A stretch of DNA of 64,000 nucleotides from Thermovibrio ammonificans HB-1. Lineage in GTDB: Bacteria; Aquificota; Aquificia; Desulfurobacteriales; Desulfurobacteriaceae. This document shows positions 24,914 to 33,303 of the stretch, piece by piece. Both the position numbers and the translations under genes were made by a program. Under the pieces are notes generated by a model. That model searched no databases, was not told where the DNA came from, and worked only from the letters and a program-made list of their open reading frames with translations. The stretch lies in the NCBI RefSeq assembly GCF_000185805.1, contig NC_014926.1:1010418-1074417 (forward strand). Direction: 5' to 3'. Every line of letters starts with the position of its first letter. Position 1 is the stretch's first letter.

Positions 24914-26343
24914 GGGCCTACCTGGGATACCCGGATTCGTCGTTTAGAGGGGAAGAGTTCAGGCTGAAGAACCTCTTCCTGAACGAAGTGGGGGTAGACT
25001 ACAGCTCGGTGCCGGTGGAGGTTAAAAAGAAGCTCTTAGCGCTGCTGGACGGCCTTGAAAAGCCCCGATACCTCTTCATAGGAGACGTTGTTTACGACGG
25101 TATAGACCTCTTGGAGTTCGCCCTCTTCTCACTGGAGCCTACAGACTTAACGGAGCTCGTCCTACCGGGCTACCTGTACGGGAAACCCACGTTCCTGATA
25201 AGGGAGCTTCTGAAAAACACATTCGGCAGAAAGGTCAAAATCTTCTACGACTTCAACCTCTTCCCTCCGGACTCCTTAGTTGTAAACGTAGGCTACACCA
25301 AAAGCTCGGTCTCTTTGGGCGGACAGCTCCTCCTGATGGTGCCGATAGGGGAGTTCCACCTTGTAGACCTCTTCGGCAACTACCTCTTCAACAGGTTCAT
25401 ATCGGAATCGGGGGCCTCAAACGCAAAACTGCGGAAAGAGGGTTTAAGGGGCGAAGTGCTGGACAGGTGCAGGGGAGAGGGGGCAAGGGTGCTTTTCGGC
25501 AGGAGCAACAGAGTTGAGATTCCCGAGTTCAACTACAGCCGCAAAGTTGCACCGGAAGAGGCGGAGCTGGCCCTAACTCCGCTAACAGGCGAGAGCCAGT
25601 TCGGAGACTGGATAGAGCGGCCCTTCGACTTCTCCTCGGCCCTCGTTTACTCCCTCTACAGGTTTCATGAGCAGTTCAAAGAGGAGTTTCGCCCTTCCCA
25701 GATAACGGTAATAGGCAGGCTCACGTGGCCCTTCGTTCAGGCGCTTCAGAGGATATTCCCGCTGCCCGTATCGACCCTGGCCGGGCCGGAGCTTACCGAG
25801 ATGGAGGTAAAAAACGGCTCCTTCAGGGCAACAATCTCAAACGTTGTCCTTCCCAACAGGGTTCCGAGGAGCTACTTTGAAGCCCCCGAACCTACAGAGA
25901 GCTCGGTAGAAGCTCTGAGGCTGGCCTTCAGAAAAAGGGAGTGGCAGGGGCTCAAAATCATCGAGAACCTCTCCAAAACCGCTTCGGGAAAAGAGCTCGA
26001 GAGTTTCACTTACGAGCTGATTAACATAATGAAGAGGACCTCCTTCCAAACGAAGCTGGAGGTGGCCTACCTCAACTACTCCATAGCGGCCCTGTCGAAA
26101 ATGAAACCACCGGAAAGGCTCTTCCCGAAGGTGGTAAAAGAGCTCGAAAGGGTAGCATTCAACTGGCTTCTACCCTTCGATACGAAGATGAACCTGCTCT
26201 TTTTCTGCTACTCCCACAAAAAGCGCCTGAAGGGGACGAAGTTAGAGTTCTTCCCTCCGCTGATGCTCACCTACATCAGGGATAAAAAGATATCCGAAGG
26301 GGAGCGGAACTTTGTAAGGACCGTGGCAGAGAGCTTCTTCTAA
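24910..26343 (+). CDS. Uncharacterised protein coupled to beta-CASP RNase
   Basis: 477 residues with no family that I recognise. It is soluble (no signal peptide or convincing membrane span) with a mixed alpha/beta first half (Y-L-F-I-G-D-V-V-Y-D-G-I-D-L, S-L-V-V-N-V-G-Y) and a helical C-terminal third. L-L-E-F and V-N-V-G segments resemble Rossmann strands, but no nucleotide-binding glycine motif is evident. Its TTG start overlaps the RNase stop (TTTTGA), which argues for coupled synthesis and a shared process. It converges head-on with a small membrane gene (26340). Confidence 0.75.
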   Translation: MRAYLGYPDSSFRGEEFRLKNLFLNEVGVDYSSVPVEVKKKLLALLDGLEKPRYLFIGDVVYDGIDLLEFALFSLEPTDLTELVLPGYLYGKPTFLIRELLKNTFGRKVKIFYDFNLFPPDSLVVNVGYTKSSVSLGGQLLLMVPIGEFHLVDLFGNYLFNRFISESGASNAKLRKEGLRGEVLDRCRGEGARVLFGRSNRVEIPEFNYSRKVAPEEAELALTPLTGESQFGDWIERPFDFSSALVYSLYRFHEQFKEEFRPSQITVIGRLTWPFVQALQRIFPLPVSTLAGPELTEMEVKNGSFRATISNVVLPNRVPRSYFEAPEPTESSVEALRLAFRKREWQGLKIIENLSKTASGKELESFTYELINIMKRTSFQTKLEVAYLNYSIAALSKMKPPERLFPKVVKELERVAFNWLLPFDTKMNLLFFCYSHKKRLKGTKLEFFPPLMLTYIRDKKISEGERNFVRTVAESFF

Positions 26344-26705
26344 TCCCTGTAGTTAACCTCTATAAGGGAAAAGGCCACAAGGGCAACCATAACAACAGTT
26401 GTTATGGTTGCGGCAAGGCAGGGAAACAGAAGGAAGAAGAGCTTCACCCCCAAGTAGAGCAGGGCCGTTAAGGCCCCGAAAAAACCGACAAGGGCCAGCC
26501 TCCTAAACCTTCCCCCCTCAAGGAGCAGGAAGAGGGCAGCAGAGAGGGAGTCCAGAACCAGACACCGAAGGGCAAGCATCCCCAGATACCTGTTGGGCAG
26601 AATGTTAAAGTAGAAAAAAGGCGTTAGAGCAACCATAAGAGAGAAGAGAAGAACCAGGGCAACTACAAAGTGGTTCTCCTTAATAATCCGGGAGAGCCTG
26701 TTCAT
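26340..26705 (-). CDS. Small four-span membrane protein, unknown
   Basis: 121 residues, about four hydrophobic helices (near 13-33, 42-62, 68-88, 92-113). No family recognised. The gene overlaps the 3' end of lpxC by 26 bases and is likely co-transcribed with it, which hints at an envelope role (inference only). Confidence 0.6.
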   Translation of the reverse strand: MNRLSRIIKENHFVVALVLLFSLMVALTPFFYFNILPNRYLGMLALRCLVLDSLSAALFLLLEGGRFRRLALVGFFGALTALLYLGVKLFFLLFPCLAATITTVVMVALVAFSLIEVNYRD

Positions 26706-27603
26706 TACCGAGGACCGGAATCTGTCTCAGCTGGCCGCCCTTCTCTTCAAACTCAACAAGCTCGTAGAGGCCTTCGGCGTGAATCCTCTTAACGAGAGCG
26801 GCGTTCAGAGCGTGACCGGTTTTGTAGGCGGTAATTTTCGCAAGGAGCGGGTAACCGAGAACGTAAAGGTCTCCTATAAGGTCGAGGGTCTTGTGGGCTA
26901 CGAACTCGTTCTCCATCCTGAGGCCGCCCTCGTTGAGAATGCCGTAATCGTCTATAACCACGGCGTTCTCAAGGCTTCCCCCCTTTGCAAGGCCGGCGGC
27001 CCTCAGGGCCTCTACCTCCTGGTAGAAGCAGAAAGTCCGGGCCTTGGCAATCTCCTTGAAGCTCTCAAGGGAGTGGGTGTAAACCATACGTTGGAAGCGA
27101 ACCTTCTTGTAGGTGTGGTTAAAGGAAATGGTGTTGTCTATTACCAGGGTATCGGCCGGCTCGGCCTCTATTCTCTTGTCTTCGTGGGAAACGGAAACGG
27201 GCCTTTTAAGCCTGGCGTAACGGCGCTTACGGTTCTGCTCCTTAACTCCGCTCTCCTCAAAGAGGAGGATGTAGGGGGCAGAGCTGCCGTCGAGGATGGG
27301 AAGCTCCTCAGAGTCGAGGTAGACAAAGAGGTTATCTATACCGAAGGCGGAAAGTGCAGCCATAAGGTGCTCAACGGTTTGAACGCTAACGCCGTTGCTG
27401 GAGAGGTTGGTGGCGTAAAAAAGGCGGCTCAAGGCCTCGGGAGCTGCCTTCACCGACGGAGAGCCGGGAAGGTCGACCCTAACAAAAACAATGCCGGTAT
27501 CGGGAGGTGCAGGAACAAGCCTAACGTTCACCTTTTTCCCAGTGTGAAGCCCGATACCGCTGAAAGCGACTTCCCTCTCCAGAGTCCTCTGGTATACCTG
27601 CAT
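26680..27603 (-). CDS. lpxC: UDP-3-O-acyl-N-acetylglucosamine deacetylase
   Basis: The committed zinc-dependent step of lipid A synthesis, so the cell has an LPS outer membrane. The 307-residue protein shows S-G-I-G-L-H-T-G-K near the start, V-E-H-L-M-A-A-L-S-A (zinc His), F-V-A-H-K-T-L-D-L-I-G-D (second zinc site) and G-H-A-L-N-A-A-L-V near the C-terminus. ATG behind GGAG, about 7 bases. An upstream 9-bp inverted repeat flanks its putative TATAAT (see findings). Confidence 0.96.
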   Translation of the reverse strand: MQVYQRTLEREVAFSGIGLHTGKKVNVRLVPAPPDTGIVFVRVDLPGSPSVKAAPEALSRLFYATNLSSNGVSVQTVEHLMAALSAFGIDNLFVYLDSEELPILDGSSAPYILLFEESGVKEQNRKRRYARLKRPVSVSHEDKRIEAEPADTLVIDNTISFNHTYKKVRFQRMVYTHSLESFKEIAKARTFCFYQEVEALRAAGLAKGGSLENAVVIDDYGILNEGGLRMENEFVAHKTLDLIGDLYVLGYPLLAKITAYKTGHALNAALVKRIHAEGLYELVEFEEKGGQLRQIPVLGNEQALPDY

Positions 27604-27701
27604 CTAACTCTCCAGCACGGTTTTGCAACTCCCATTATATTCGCAAAAAACTTTCAATAGGAGCAGAGCAGGCACAACCCCGTTGCAAAATTGCCACCGG
27701 A

Positions 27702-29363
27702 CTACCTGCCGACGGCTTCGGCCGGGGCAACCATCTGAAGCTCGTCGCTGCACAGGCCGCAGGCCCTACAGCCGGGAAAGCAGGCCGGAGAAGAGCGCCT
27801 CTCGTAGGTGAGCCGGTACTCCCTCCAGAGGTAGTCCCTCCTGATTCCGCTCTCAACCAGCTCCCAGGGGAAGAGTTCATCCCTTTCCCTCTCCCTGGTG
27901 TAGAGCTCCTCAAAGGGTAGTCCCGCCTCCTTTAGGGCCCTCCTGAAGTTTACTCCCTCAACAACGCTCCTAACGGCGGCCTCACCAACCCTTGCATCTG
28001 CCCGGGAAACGATTGCCTGTAAAACGGCATCCTTCACCTTCTCGTGGGTGAGTCTCACGCCGGGAACTTTGCGGGAAAGCTTCGCAAGGAGCTTCAACTT
28101 CCTCTCCACAACCGACTTCGGGTTTAAACCGTACCACTGAAACGGCGTAAACGGCTTTGCTATAACCGGATTTACCGAAAGGTGTATCTCCCCCTTCACT
28201 CCCCGCTCCCTCCAGTAGGGAAGGGCAAGCTCCCTGAACTCCTTTGCCATCTCAACTATGGCCTTAACGTCCTCCTCCGTTTCCGTAGGGAGGCCTACAA
28301 GGAAGTAGAGCTTCACGTTCTCGGCCCCCATCTCAAGGAGCCTGCTGGCCTGCTCAAAGAAGCGCTCGTTGGGAACCTTCTTATTTATGGCGAAACGGAG
28401 CTCCTCGCTGGCGGCCTCCGGCGCAAGGGTAACGGTCTTCTGCCCCGACTCCCTGATAATCTCGTAAAGATAGGGGGAGCTCGAAGAGGCCTTAATCGAA
28501 GAGAAAGAGGCCTTCACTCCGTACTTCTTAAGGAGCTTATAGAGCTCCTCCATCTTGCTGTAGTCGCTTACGCCGGCCCCTATAAGGCCAACCCGGTCGC
28601 CGTACTTTGCGGCCGTAGCTATCTCCCTTTCAAGAACCTCAACGCTCTTCTCCCGGTAGGGAAGGCCCATATAAGTTGCAACGCAGAAGCGGCACTTCTC
28701 TATACAGCCCCTGTTGAGCTCTATCAGGAACATATCCTTAAAGGCCGCATCACCCGAGAGGAAGCAGGAGTGGCACTCGGTAGAGGCGAACTCGGCAGAC
28801 CTGTAAATAGAGCGCTTGGGGCCCTGAATCTCAACAACAACCTGCCCGTCGTACTTAAACGAGTACTCCCCGCTCACAACAACGTTGTCGAAGGCTCCCA
28901 AAGAGTCTAATGTGGGGGAGTCTCTGAAAGCCTCCATAACCTTTTGAAGCCGCCCTTCGGCCTCCCCCAGGTAAATAGCGTCGAAAACCGGAAGGAAAGG
29001 AGCGGGGTTGTAATAGAGCCCTATCCCCCCTCCAAGGAGCAAGGGAGCGTTAGAGCGGCGCTCCCTTAAGGGCTCTATTCCCCACTTCTTAAGAAGCCTT
29101 GCAACCTCAAACAGGTGGTTCTCGTAAGTAACGCTGAAGGCCAGAAGGTCGAAGTCGGAAGGGTTGAGGCCGAGGAAAAGGGAGACATCGGAGTCCGAAA
29201 AGAGGAGGTCGCAGGCCACCCCTTCAACCGAATTGATAATAGAGTAAACCCTGTGAACGGCAAGGCTCGAAAGCCCAACCCTCTCCTGACCCGGGTAAAC
29301 AAGGGCTACCTTTAAATCCCCCTTCTGGTAGGTCAGGTGGTCACACTCATTTATGATAACCAG
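27702..29363 (-). CDS. B12-binding-like / radical SAM protein (TIGR03960-like), probable CTG start
   Basis: A radical SAM protein with an N-terminal Rossmann-like region (V-A-L-V-Y-P-G-Q-E-R-V-G-L) and the cluster motif R-G-C-I-E-K-C-R-F-C (C-x3-C-x2-C). It belongs to the large family with TIGR03960-type architecture, whose reaction is unknown to me. The first ATG/GTG/TTG in frame is at 29219, but homologous-looking sequence continues 48 codons upstream to a stop. Immediately after that stop is CTG (29363) with GGAGG exactly 6 bases before it. I therefore take 29363 as the start, giving 553 residues. It ends with a Cys-rich tail (C-F-P-G-C-R-A-C-G-L-C). Confidence 0.75.
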   Translation of the reverse strand: MVIINECDHLTYQKGDLKVALVYPGQERVGLSSLAVHRVYSIINSVEGVACDLLFSDSDVSLFLGLNPSDFDLLAFSVTYENHLFEVARLLKKWGIEPLRERRSNAPLLLGGGIGLYYNPAPFLPVFDAIYLGEAEGRLQKVMEAFRDSPTLDSLGAFDNVVVSGEYSFKYDGQVVVEIQGPKRSIYRSAEFASTECHSCFLSGDAAFKDMFLIELNRGCIEKCRFCVATYMGLPYREKSVEVLEREIATAAKYGDRVGLIGAGVSDYSKMEELYKLLKKYGVKASFSSIKASSSSPYLYEIIRESGQKTVTLAPEAASEELRFAINKKVPNERFFEQASRLLEMGAENVKLYFLVGLPTETEEDVKAIVEMAKEFRELALPYWRERGVKGEIHLSVNPVIAKPFTPFQWYGLNPKSVVERKLKLLAKLSRKVPGVRLTHEKVKDAVLQAIVSRADARVGEAAVRSVVEGVNFRRALKEAGLPFEELYTRERERDELFPWELVESGIRRDYLWREYRLTYERRSSPACFPGCRACGLCSDELQMVAPAEAVGR

Positions 29364-29406
29364 CTACTACCTCCTACTTAATGAAAACTGTTCCTAAAAA
29401 ATATAT

Positions 29407-29425
29407 GGCCCGCCTTCGGCGGGCC
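29407..29425 (-). terminator. Intrinsic terminator of hsp20
   Basis: A perfect 8-bp hairpin (GGCCCGCC / GGCGGGCC, 3-base loop). Read on the minus strand it is followed by ATATATTTTTTA. It lies 38 bases past the hsp20 stop and before the next minus-strand gene. Confidence 0.9.
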
Positions 29426-29462
29426 ACACTGCCGAGAAAACTCCTCTTAAGGTTCAATCAGG

Positions 29463-29969
29463 TTACTTCTCTTCCTTACCCTTACCCTTCTTGCCCTTAT
29501 CCTCCTCGGGCTCTTTAACGATAATCTTCACCTCTTTACGGGCGGCATCGGCCTTGGGAAGCCTAATCTCAAGGATTCCTTTATCGTAGTAAGCCTCTAT
29601 GCCGTCTTCTTTAACCTCAACCGGCAGGGGAATTACCCTCTGGAACTCGCCGTAGAAGGTCTCGCTGAAGAAAACGTTGTCCTTCTCCTCTTTCTCCTCC
29701 TGCTTCTTAACGCCCCTTATAATCAGGTAGTTGCCCCTTACTTTAACGTCTATGCTGTCCTTATCGAGACCGGGCATCTCGGCCCTTACAACAATTTCAT
29801 CGGGGGTCTCGTACATCTCGATGCGGGGCTCAAATCCCATCTCAAAGCCGGGGAACTCCCTGCCGAAACCCCGCATCATCTCGGCCATCATCATCTCCAT
29901 CTGCCTGAAGATATCCTCAAAGGGGTCAAACCCGAATCCCCTTCTCCTTCCGAAAAATCCTCCGAACAT
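29463..29969 (-). CDS. Hsp20/alpha-crystallin small heat shock protein
   Basis: A 168-residue ATP-independent holdase. A Gly/Phe/Arg-rich N-terminal arm (F-G-G-F-F-G-R-R-R-G-F-G-F) precedes an alpha-crystallin domain (about 50-150) with V-R-A-E-M-P-G-L-D-K-D and G-I-L-E-I-R-L-P-K (I-x-I-like strand). A charged Glu/Lys tail follows. I use the ATG at 29969 (AAGGAGG 5 bases before) rather than the TTG at 29984, which lies on top of that site. Monocistronic, with its own promoter and terminator; its promoter shares CTTAAAA motifs with hspR. Confidence 0.95.
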   Translation of the reverse strand: MFGGFFGRRRGFGFDPFEDIFRQMEMMMAEMMRGFGREFPGFEMGFEPRIEMYETPDEIVVRAEMPGLDKDSIDVKVRGNYLIIRGVKKQEEKEEKDNVFFSETFYGEFQRVIPLPVEVKEDGIEAYYDKGILEIRLPKADAARKEVKIIVKEPEEDKGKKGKGKEEK

Positions 29970-30016
29970 CTCTCCCTCCTTCAATTAAGTTTTAAGGAAT
30001 CTACAATTCTATTTTA

Positions 30017-30045
30017 AGAATAGGGTCGCACGCCCCCTCTGTCAA
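30017..30045 (-). promoter_or_regulatory. hsp20 promoter (TTGACA-17-TATTCT)
   Basis: On the minus strand TTGACA (30045-30040) and TATTCT (30022-30017) are spaced by 17 bases, about 48 bases before the hsp20 ATG. CTTAAAA occurs twice downstream of the -35, once overlapping the -10. It overlaps the very end of polX. Confidence 0.75.
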
Positions 30046-31773
30046 CTATAAAACCCCGAACTTTTTACGCTTTGCGGCAACGAAGGCCTTCAGCTCGGAC
30101 AAGGGGCGAGTGTTTAAAACGGAGCGGCCCTCAACCCAACCCCTTCGGGCAGTTCCCACGCCAAGCTTCATCATCCACATGTGGTCCGTGTGGTGGGAGT
30201 CGGTGTTGATAACCAGTGTTACTCCCGCCTTAACCGCCATTCGGCAGTGGGCGTCCCGAAGGTCGAGCCTGTTGTAGTAGGAGTTAACCTCGAGGGCAGT
30301 TCCCGTTTCCGCCGCCGCCTTTATAACCTTTTCGATATCCAGCGGGTAGCCTTCCCTCTGGCCTATTATCCGGCCGGTAGGGTGGGCTATGGCGTTAACG
30401 TAGGGGTTGTTTATTGCCTTCAGAATGCGCTCGGTGTTATCCTGGTTAAACCGGGAGTGAACGGCGGCAATTACAAAGTCGAGCTGTACAAGTATCTCGT
30501 CGGGGTAGTCTAAGGAGCCGTCGGGGAGGATGTCCACCTCGGCACCTTTGAGAACTGTAATTTTGCCTCCGAGGCGCTCGTTCAGCTTGTCTATTTCGTA
30601 GTTGCGCTTCAGAAGCTCCTCTTCGGTAAGGCCGCCGGCAACTCTGAGGCTCTTTGAATGGTCGGATATGGCTATGTAGCTGTAGCCCATCTCAAGGGCC
30701 CTCTTAACGTAGTCCTCTATGGTAGAGGCTCCGTCGCTCCAGGTAGAGTGGAGGTGAAGGTCTCCCCTGATTTCGTTGTAGCCGACGAGTTTGGGCAAGC
30801 GGTGCTCCTGAGCCGCCTCTATCTCGCCGGTATCCTCTCTTATCTCGGGAGGGGGGGTATCCATTCCGAGGGCGCTGTATATCTCCTCCTCGGTTCGACC
30901 CGCAATCCTCTTGTCCCCCTTGAATAGGCCGTACTCGTTGAGCTTGTAGCCCATTTTCAGACATATGGTTCTCAGGTGAATGTTGTGGGCCTTAGAGCCG
31001 GTAAAGTACTGGAGGGCAGCTCCGTAGGAGTCGGGCTCTATCACCCTTAAATCTACCTGCTCCCCTTCTTCGACTATTACGGTGGCCTTTTTCGGCCCCT
31101 TCCAGAGGACCTCTTTTACGTTGGGCAGGTTTACAAAGGCCTCAACTATCTCCAGGTTGTTCTTTCCGCTTGCGAGGATATCTATGTCCCCAACGGTCTC
31201 CTTCATCCTGCGGGTGGAGCCGCAGACCGATATCCTCTCAACGGCAGAGTGCTCCTTCAGGTGGTTAACTATCCTGTCGGCTATAAAGACGGCAACGCCC
31301 AGGAGTATCCGACCGCCGCTCTTTTCAAGGAGCTCTATCCCCTTTTTTATTTTCTCCACCCGTTTCGGGCCGAAGCCGGGGAGCTTCAGGAGCTCTCCCC
31401 TTTCTATGGCCCTTTTGAGGTCCTCTATGCTCCTTATGCCGAGCTCTTCGTAAAGGAGCTTCACCGTTTTCGGACCAACCCCGGGAATGTCCAGCAGGGT
31501 GAAGATGGTATCGGGAACCTGCTGCTTGAGCTTCTCGAACTCTTCAATCTTGCCGGTTCTCAGGAACTCAAGGATTTTCGCTTGGAGCCTCTGGCCTATG
31601 CCGGGAAGCTGGGAGAGCTTCCCCTCCCTTGCAAGGACCTCTATATCCTCTGAGAGGTCGTTTATGAGCCGGGCCGCGTTCCGGTAAGCCCTAACGTGGT
31701 AGGGGTTGTCTCCCATGAACTCCAGTATATCCGCCCACTTTTCGAATATCTGAGCGAGCTCCTTGTTCTTCAT
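30046..31773 (-). CDS. polX: Family X DNA polymerase with PHP domain (PolX)
   Basis: 575 residues. Helix-hairpin-helix and fingers region (about 1-150; I-P-G-V-G-P-K-T, L-P-G-F-G-P-K-R), then a palm with the D-x-D pair in T-V-G-D-I-D-I-L (about 195) and a further Asp. A C-terminal PHP domain (about 340-575) opens with G-D-L-H-L-H-S-T-W-S-D-G and has H-x-H metal sites. Bacterial PolX fills gaps in base-excision repair and its PHP domain gives 3'-5' exonuclease activity. ATG start behind GGAGGGAG. Confidence 0.95.
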   Translation of the reverse strand: MKNKELAQIFEKWADILEFMGDNPYHVRAYRNAARLINDLSEDIEVLAREGKLSQLPGIGQRLQAKILEFLRTGKIEEFEKLKQQVPDTIFTLLDIPGVGPKTVKLLYEELGIRSIEDLKRAIERGELLKLPGFGPKRVEKIKKGIELLEKSGGRILLGVAVFIADRIVNHLKEHSAVERISVCGSTRRMKETVGDIDILASGKNNLEIVEAFVNLPNVKEVLWKGPKKATVIVEEGEQVDLRVIEPDSYGAALQYFTGSKAHNIHLRTICLKMGYKLNEYGLFKGDKRIAGRTEEEIYSALGMDTPPPEIREDTGEIEAAQEHRLPKLVGYNEIRGDLHLHSTWSDGASTIEDYVKRALEMGYSYIAISDHSKSLRVAGGLTEEELLKRNYEIDKLNERLGGKITVLKGAEVDILPDGSLDYPDEILVQLDFVIAAVHSRFNQDNTERILKAINNPYVNAIAHPTGRIIGQREGYPLDIEKVIKAAAETGTALEVNSYYNRLDLRDAHCRMAVKAGVTLVINTDSHHTDHMWMMKLGVGTARRGWVEGRSVLNTRPLSELKAFVAAKRKKFGVL

Positions 31774-31804
31774 CTTCTCCCTCCTTTCTACAGATTATAG
31801 TGTT

Positions 31805-31810
31805 TATAAT
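31805..31810 (+). promoter_or_regulatory. -10 box placing transcription start at or near a leaderless ATG
   Basis: TATAAT ends 9 bases before the thioesterase ATG (31820). Transcription would start at about the A of that ATG, and no ribosome-binding site is seen. The -35 region is poor. Confidence 0.5.
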
Positions 31811-31819
31811 TGTGCTGCT

Positions 31820-32227
31820 ATGGATGGCAGGGAGCTTCGAAGGGACAACTACTGTTTCGTCTGCGGGCCCGAAAACCCGAAGGGAATGCACCTGAAGTTT
31901 GAGAAGCGGCCCGACGGCGTTTACGCAAGGTTCTCACTCCCCAAGTACTACCAAGGTTACGACGGCGTTATCCACGGCGGAATCATCACCCTGCTGCTGG
32001 ACGAGGCCATGGCCTACCTGCAGACCTACCACGAGCGGTTCCTCACCGGAAGGCTCACGGTAAGGTTCCACAAGCCGCTTCTGGTGGGAGAAGAGGTAGA
32101 GGTTAGAGCCTGGATAGAGAAGGAGCGGGGAAGGACAAAGGTAACGAAGGCGGTTATGGAGAAAACCTCCGGCGAGAAGGTCGCCGAAGCGGAAGCCCTC
32201 ATGTTCGTAGTAAGGGAGAAGGAATGA
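31820..32227 (+). CDS. PaaI-family hotdog thioesterase
   Basis: A 135-residue hotdog-fold acyl-CoA thioesterase candidate. Y-C-F-V-C-G-P-E-N-P-K-G-M-H opens it, G-V-I-H-G-G-I-I-T-L-L-L-D-E-A-M carries the catalytic-helix acid, and R-L-T-V-R-F-H-K-P-L is the following strand. The substrate is unknown. The ATG at 31820 lacks a ribosome-binding site but has TATAAT 10 bases upstream, which suggests a leaderless message. The stop overlaps the next gene's ATG (ATGA). Confidence 0.85.
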   Translation: MDGRELRRDNYCFVCGPENPKGMHLKFEKRPDGVYARFSLPKYYQGYDGVIHGGIITLLLDEAMAYLQTYHERFLTGRLTVRFHKPLLVGEEVEVRAWIEKERGRTKVTKAVMEKTSGEKVAEAEALMFVVREKE

Positions 32228-33303
32228 GAAAGGCTATTTTGGCACTGGCCCTAACCGCAGCAACGAGCTACGCTGCAAGTGCCGGGAGCGCAACCGTTTT
32301 AACCAACCAGCTCTCGCTACGGAGCTACCCCAACGGGGAGCTAACCGAAACGGTGGAGTCGGGCCAGAGCCTTGAGCTGAGCTCACTCTTCAACTTCTGG
32401 GGCCTGAGCGAGAAGGGGTGGTTCGGCGTTGACTACACAGAGTTCTCCTTCCCGAAGCTGCTGAAAACGGGCTCAATAGAATTGAAGCTCTGCACGCTAA
32501 ACGAGAGCCTGGGAACGGTAAAGGAGGGAACCACCGGCGTTGTGGCCGGAGAAACCGAAGATTACTACGAAGTGGCCTTCGGGGGGAAGCTCTACAGGGT
32601 TCCCAAAAACAGCTGCACCCCATTTTCCGACACCTTTTCGATAGAGGTTGTTAACTTTAAGGCCACTTTAAAAGGGCCCGAAGGCAACAGAGATGTACCC
32701 TCCGGAACGGCGCTCCTTCAAGACTCAAGCGGCAGATTCTTCTTCAAGGGTCGGTTTTACAACTCGATAGAGTTTCCCCAGCTGAAAGGGGAGGTAGATA
32801 GGGAGATTCTCCTGAAGGAAATCAACCGAATCATAGATATATTCAACAGCGCCAAGTTCTCTTCGCCCCTTGCCGACAGGCTCGGCTACTACGTAAAAAC
32901 CCTGCCCGTAAGGAACGAAGACCTCAGAATTGTGAAAACTCCAAACGGAGTGGGCGTTTTCGTAAAGCTCAAGTACCGCTTCTTCACCAAAGAAGGAAAA
33001 CCCATAGACGACAGAAAAACCCGCCTCTTTCTGAAGAGGTCCAACTTTATATTCTGGAAGAACCTGACCCAGGAGCTCTTCGGTCTTGGCGTGAACAAGT
33101 TTGTTGAGTTAGACATCTACAGGTTCAACGGCTCGGGAGGCTACGAAAACTGCGGGTTTGTTGCATCGAGCTACCACTTCTACAGGCTCTACGGCTTTAA
33201 AAACTGGAGGGACTTCATAGACCACTCGGAGTCCAACCTGAGCGAAGACCTGTGGTTCTTCGCAGACCAGGTTTACGAGAGGGTAGAGGGCAATGGGGAT
33301 TAG
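32224..33303 (+). CDS. Secreted protein of unknown function
   Basis: 359 residues with a clear signal peptide (M-R-K-A-I-L-A-L-A-L-T-A-A, cleavage near S-Y-A-A-S-A). The first mature part (about 25-130) is strand-rich and resembles two bacterial SH3-like segments (A-T-V-L-T-N-Q-L-S-L-R-S-Y; G-T-V-K-E-G-T-T-G-V-V). This is only a resemblance. Two cysteines (C-T-L-N..., N-S-C-T-P) might form a disulfide. It is coupled to the thioesterase by ATGA and overlaps the YggS gene by 11 bases. Confidence 0.65.
   Translation: MRKAILALALTAATSYAASAGSATVLTNQLSLRSYPNGELTETVESGQSLELSSLFNFWGLSEKGWFGVDYTEFSFPKLLKTGSIELKLCTLNESLGTVKEGTTGVVAGETEDYYEVAFGGKLYRVPKNSCTPFSDTFSIEVVNFKATLKGPEGNRDVPSGTALLQDSSGRFFFKGRFYNSIEFPQLKGEVDREILLKEINRIIDIFNSAKFSSPLADRLGYYVKTLPVRNEDLRIVKTPNGVGVFVKLKYRFFTKEGKPIDDRKTRLFLKRSNFIFWKNLTQELFGLGVNKFVELDIYRFNGSGGYENCGFVASSYHFYRLYGFKNWRDFIDHSESNLSEDLWFFADQVYERVEGNGD

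Noticed and set aside
26779-27660. Long plus-strand ORF opposite lpxC
   Set aside because: LpxC on the other strand has all its catalytic motifs; this is its shadow.
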